A stretch of DNA of 7,603 nucleotides from Lawsonibacter sp. (GTDB lineage Bacteria; Bacillota; Clostridia; Oscillospirales; Oscillospiraceae), in contig JAHHSC010000063.1 of assembly GCA_020025455.1 (NCBI GenBank), positions 1 to 7,603 on the forward strand, read 5' to 3'. Of the stretch, positions 5,833 to 7,603 are shown in pieces. The notes under the pieces were generated by a model. The model made no database searches. It was given only the letters and a program-made list of their open reading frames with translations, and was not told the origin of the DNA. The position numbers and the translations under genes were made by a program. Each line of letters begins with the position of its first letter. Position 1 is the stretch's first letter.

Positions 5833-6363
5833 ATCGCTAACAAAGGTCATCAAACCAATGAGGAGATCCGGGACAAGGAAGTCCGTCTGATCTCTGACAA
5901 CGGCGAGCAGCTCGGCGTTATGTCCTCTCAGGAGGCTCTGCGTTTGGCTGAGGAACACAATCTGGATCTGGTAAAGATCTCTCCCAATGCCGTCCCCCCC
6001 GTTTGCAAGCTCATGGATTACGGCAAGTATCGGTTCGAGCAGACCAAGCGCGAGAAGGAAGCCCGCAAGAATCAGCGCGTGGTGGAGGTCAAGGAAATTC
6101 GGATGTCCCCCAGCATTGACGTGAACGACTTCAATGTAAAGCTGAGAAACGCTCAAAAGTTTTTGACTGAAGGCAACCGCTGCAAGGTCACCGTCCGCTT
6201 CCGCGGCCGTGAAATGGCCCATACCAGTATTGGCCAGGATCTGCTGATGAAGTTTGCGGATGACTGTGCTGAAGTCGCTGTCATGGACAAAAGCCCAAAG
6301 CTTGAGGGACGTCATATGTCCATCTTCCTGTCCCCCAAGTCCGCAAAAGACATTAAAAAGTAA
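5833..6363 (+). CDS. infC: Translation initiation factor IF-3, with an ATC start codon
   Basis: IF3 binds the 30S subunit, prevents premature joining of 50S and checks the start codon-initiator tRNA match. From the ATC at 5833 the protein is 176 residues, the normal IF3 length. The N-domain runs from about 8 to 75, with the conserved NEEIRDKEVRLISDNGEQLG (9-28) and the family signature KLMDYGKYRFEQTK (59-72). A basic linker (KREKEARKNQ) and the C-domain, with KEIRMSPSIDVNDF (87-100) and VTVRFRGREMAH (119-130), follow. Starting at the first in-frame ATG (5920) would remove 29 conserved residues and leave no ribosome binding site. Non-AUG starts (AUU, AUC, AUA) are known for infC in many bacteria, and in E. 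coli the AUU start lets IF3 repress its own synthesis. It is first in the infC-rpmI-rplT operon; rpmI begins 18 nt after its stop. Confidence 0.96.
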   Translation: MANKGHQTNEEIRDKEVRLISDNGEQLGVMSSQEALRLAEEHNLDLVKISPNAVPPVCKLMDYGKYRFEQTKREKEARKNQRVVEVKEIRMSPSIDVNDFNVKLRNAQKFLTEGNRCKVTVRFRGREMAHTSIGQDLLMKFADDCAEVAVMDKSPKLEGRHMSIFLSPKSAKDIKK

Positions 6364-6381
6364 GTAAAGGAGTTCTCTGTT

Positions 6382-6585
6382 ATGCCGAAGATCAAGACTC
6401 ACAGCGGCGCCAAAAAGCGCTTTTCCCTCACCAAGACCGGCAAGGTCAAGCGTGCCATGACCAAGAAGCGTCACCTGCTGAACGGCCACGGCAAGACCAC
6501 CAAGCTGAAGCGGGCTCTGCGCGGCACCACTTATGCCGACAAGACCAACGAGGCCGCCATCAAGCGCATGATCCTGTACAAGTAA
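6382..6585 (+). CDS. rpmI: 50S ribosomal protein L35 (bL35)
   Basis: A 67-residue, strongly basic protein of normal L35 length, a component of the 50S subunit. The start MPKIKTHSGAKKRFSLTKTG and the central KRAMTKKRHLLNGHGKTTK are typical of the family. AAAGGAG precedes the ATG by 9 nt. It sits in the classic order between infC (18 nt upstream) and rplT (20 nt downstream), with no promoter or terminator between, so it shares the infC transcript and its leader control. Confidence 0.97.
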   Translation: MPKIKTHSGAKKRFSLTKTGKVKRAMTKKRHLLNGHGKTTKLKRALRGTTYADKTNEAAIKRMILYK

Positions 6586-6605
6586 GAAGAGGGAGGTAAC
6601 CAACA

Positions 6606-6962
6606 ATGGCAAGAGTTAAGGGCGCTATGATGACGCGCAAGAGAAGAAACAAGACCCTGAAGATGGCCAAGGGCTACTGGGGTTCCAAGTCCAAGCACTT
6701 CAAGATGGCCAAGCAGGCTGTCATGAAGTCCGGTGTGTACGCTTACACTGGCCGCAAGCTGAAGAAGCGTGACTTCCGTCAGCTGTGGATCACCCGTATC
6801 AATGCCGCTTGCAAGATGAACGGCATGAACTACTCCACGTTCATGAACGGTCTGAAGAAGTCCGGCATCGTGATCAACCGCAAGATGCTGGCCGAGCTGG
6901 CTGTCAACGACAAGGCCGCTTTCACCCAGCTGACCGAGACCGCCAAGAAGGCCCTGGCCTGA
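6606..6962 (+). CDS. rplT: 50S ribosomal protein L20 (bL20)
   Basis: A 118-residue basic protein of normal L20 length. It binds 23S rRNA early in 50S assembly and in Firmicutes represses its own operon by binding the leader. The long positively charged N-terminal extension (MARVKGAMMTRKRRNKTLKM, then AKGYWGSKSKHFKMAKQAVM) is followed by the globular domain with KRDFRQLWITRINAACKMNG (about 74-93), YSTFMNGLKKSGI and NRKMLAELAV. GGGAGGT lies about 8 nt before the ATG. It is the last gene of the operon; a strong terminator starts 24 nt after the stop. If the leader at 5676-5832 is an L20 leader, this protein is its effector. Confidence 0.97.
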   Translation: MARVKGAMMTRKRRNKTLKMAKGYWGSKSKHFKMAKQAVMKSGVYAYTGRKLKKRDFRQLWITRINAACKMNGMNYSTFMNGLKKSGIVINRKMLAELAVNDKAAFTQLTETAKKALA

Positions 6963-6985
6963 TTTACGGTCCATCCATAACGATC

Positions 6986-7020
6986 AAACCCGGAAACGCA
7001 CTGCGTTTCCGGGTTTTTTT
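6986..7020 (+). terminator. Intrinsic terminator after rplT
   Basis: A perfect 14-bp stem (6986-6999 with 7003-7016; core CCCGGAAACGC) closes a 3-nt ACT loop and runs directly into a T7 tract. It is the longest perfect hairpin in the window and ends the infC-rpmI-rplT transcript. Confidence 0.95.
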
Positions 7021-7030
7021 ATCCGCTCAG

Positions 7031-7066
7031 AAAAACCAGCTTCCGAAGGATCGGAAGCTGTTTTTT
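7031..7066. terminator. Second, bidirectional terminator between convergent genes
   Basis: CAGCTTCCGA (7037-7046) pairs perfectly with TCGGAAGCTG (7051-7060) around an AGGA loop. T6 follows on the plus strand, and AAAAACC (7031-7037) gives a T5 tract after the stem on the minus strand. It can back up the rplT terminator and also end transcription of the minus-strand gene, whose TAA stop lies within the T tract. Confidence 0.85.
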
Positions 7067-7403
7067 AATTTGGAACTTCCTCCGGACGGGGCGGGCGCAC
7101 ATGGGGGAGCAGACGCTCCCAGCAGGCACCCAGCCGCCGGTAGTTTTCCCGGCCCTCCTGCAAGGTCAGGCCGTGATTTTCGTCGCTGGGCTCGTCGTCG
7201 CTCTGGAGAAAGACGTCGTTCTCCCAGAAGCACACCGGGCAGATATAGGCGATGGCCTCCTCAGATGGGACAGGCAACGTCCGATAGCCGCAGCAGGGAC
7301 AGGGGTACTTTCCCACCGGCTCCGGCTGCTCCGGCGGCTGCTCCGGGGCCGCCCCCTCCACAAAACTGGTCGCTGTGGGCAAATACCGAAACCGCTTATC
7401 CAT
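7065..7403 (-). CDS. CPCC-type cysteine-rich small protein
   Basis: A 112-residue soluble protein. Its core, YPCPCCGYRTL (about 33-43), then AYICPVCFWENDVF (about 52-65) and a C-terminal LTLQEGRENYRRLGAC, matches the Cys_rich_CPCC family (PF14206), a small domain of unknown function with paired cysteines. C-P-C-C plus C-P-x-C suggests a zinc-binding knuckle, which is an inference. The N-terminus is Pro/Glu-rich and looks disordered. I chose ATG 7403 because AGGAGG sits 7 nt upstream; a GTG immediately before it leaves only 4 nt. The start overlaps the stop of the upstream gene (TGATG), so the two are probably translationally coupled. The role is unknown; PF14206 proteins are often found next to unrelated genes and may be accessory. 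Confidence 0.82.
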   Translation of the reverse strand: MDKRFRYLPTATSFVEGAAPEQPPEQPEPVGKYPCPCCGYRTLPVPSEEAIAYICPVCFWENDVFLQSDDEPSDENHGLTLQEGRENYRRLGACWERLLPHVRPPRPEEVPN

Positions 7404-7603
7404 CACAGGCCCTCCTGTTCCTTCTTCTGGGCCAGCTTGCGGAAGTAGGCCTCCTCCCGGGCCTTCTGCCGGGCGGCCTCCTTCTCGGCTTTCAGGCGGA
7501 TGCGCTCCGCCTCGGCCTCCTCCCGCGCCTTAGCCTCGGCGGCCGCCCGCTCTGCCCGCTTTTCGGCACGGCGGCGCTTCAGACCCAGGTAGCGGTCCTC
7601 CTC
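7403..7603 (-). CDS. C-terminal end of an unrecognised charged, helical protein (runs off the window end)
   Basis: The frame is open from the window edge to a TGA at 7405-7403, giving 66 residues. They are almost entirely Ala, Glu, Lys and Arg, from LKRRRAEKRAERAAAEAKAR to FRKLAQKKEQEGL, and should form one long alpha helix or coiled coil. I do not recognise a family; such tails occur on many unrelated proteins. The frame is supported by its exact junction with the next gene (stop and start share one base, TGATG) and by the AGGAGG for that gene lying inside this coding end. No start is visible, so the protein begins beyond the window. Confidence 0.6.
   Translation of the reverse strand, partial: EEDRYLGLKRRRAEKRAERAAAEAKAREEAEAERIRLKAEKEAARQKAREEAYFRKLAQKKEQEGL

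Overview
The window reads as ordinary chromosome from a GC-rich member of the Clostridia. The Oscillospiraceae (Flavonifractor/Oscillibacter-like) are the best guess, judged from the style of the L20, L35, IF3 and MurJ proteins, strong AGGAGG-type ribosome binding sites and GC-rich third codon positions. The family-level placement is an inference. I see no mobile element, CRISPR array, tRNA or rRNA.

Layout. (1) Bases 1-3645, minus strand: a compact envelope-polysaccharide operon, murJ (lipid II flippase family), then an O-antigen ligase/polymerase-like membrane protein, then a group 4-type glycosyltransferase cut by the window start. The genes are 8 nt apart or overlap by 4 nt. (2) Bases 3646-3870: a divergent control region with one sigma-A-type promoter for each side. 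(3) Bases 3871-5350, plus strand: rimI-tsaD, closed by a strong intrinsic terminator. (4) Bases 5351-5832: a gene-free stretch holding that terminator, a cluster of DnaA-box-like sequences, a near-consensus extended -10 promoter, and a structured leader ending in an intrinsic terminator. (5) Bases 5833-6962: the translation operon infC-rpmI-rplT (IF3, L35, L20), with infC starting at a rare AUC codon. (6) Bases 6963-7064: two successive terminator hairpins, the second able to work in both directions. (7) Bases 7065-7603, minus strand: a small CPCC-type cysteine-rich protein, translationally coupled to the tail of a highly charged helical protein that runs off the window.

How the parts work together. 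The minus-strand operon moves lipid-linked precursors and builds or joins surface glycans. rimI and tsaD modify ribosomal protein S18 and the t6A tRNA position. infC-rpmI-rplT supplies an initiation factor and two large-subunit proteins. The operon appears to have two layers of control: the leader attenuator (probably L20-responsive) and the IF3-sensitive AUC start. No wholly new system is evident. The most unusual signals are the DnaA-box cluster upstream of infC and the detailed alternative pairing that can be drawn for the infC leader.
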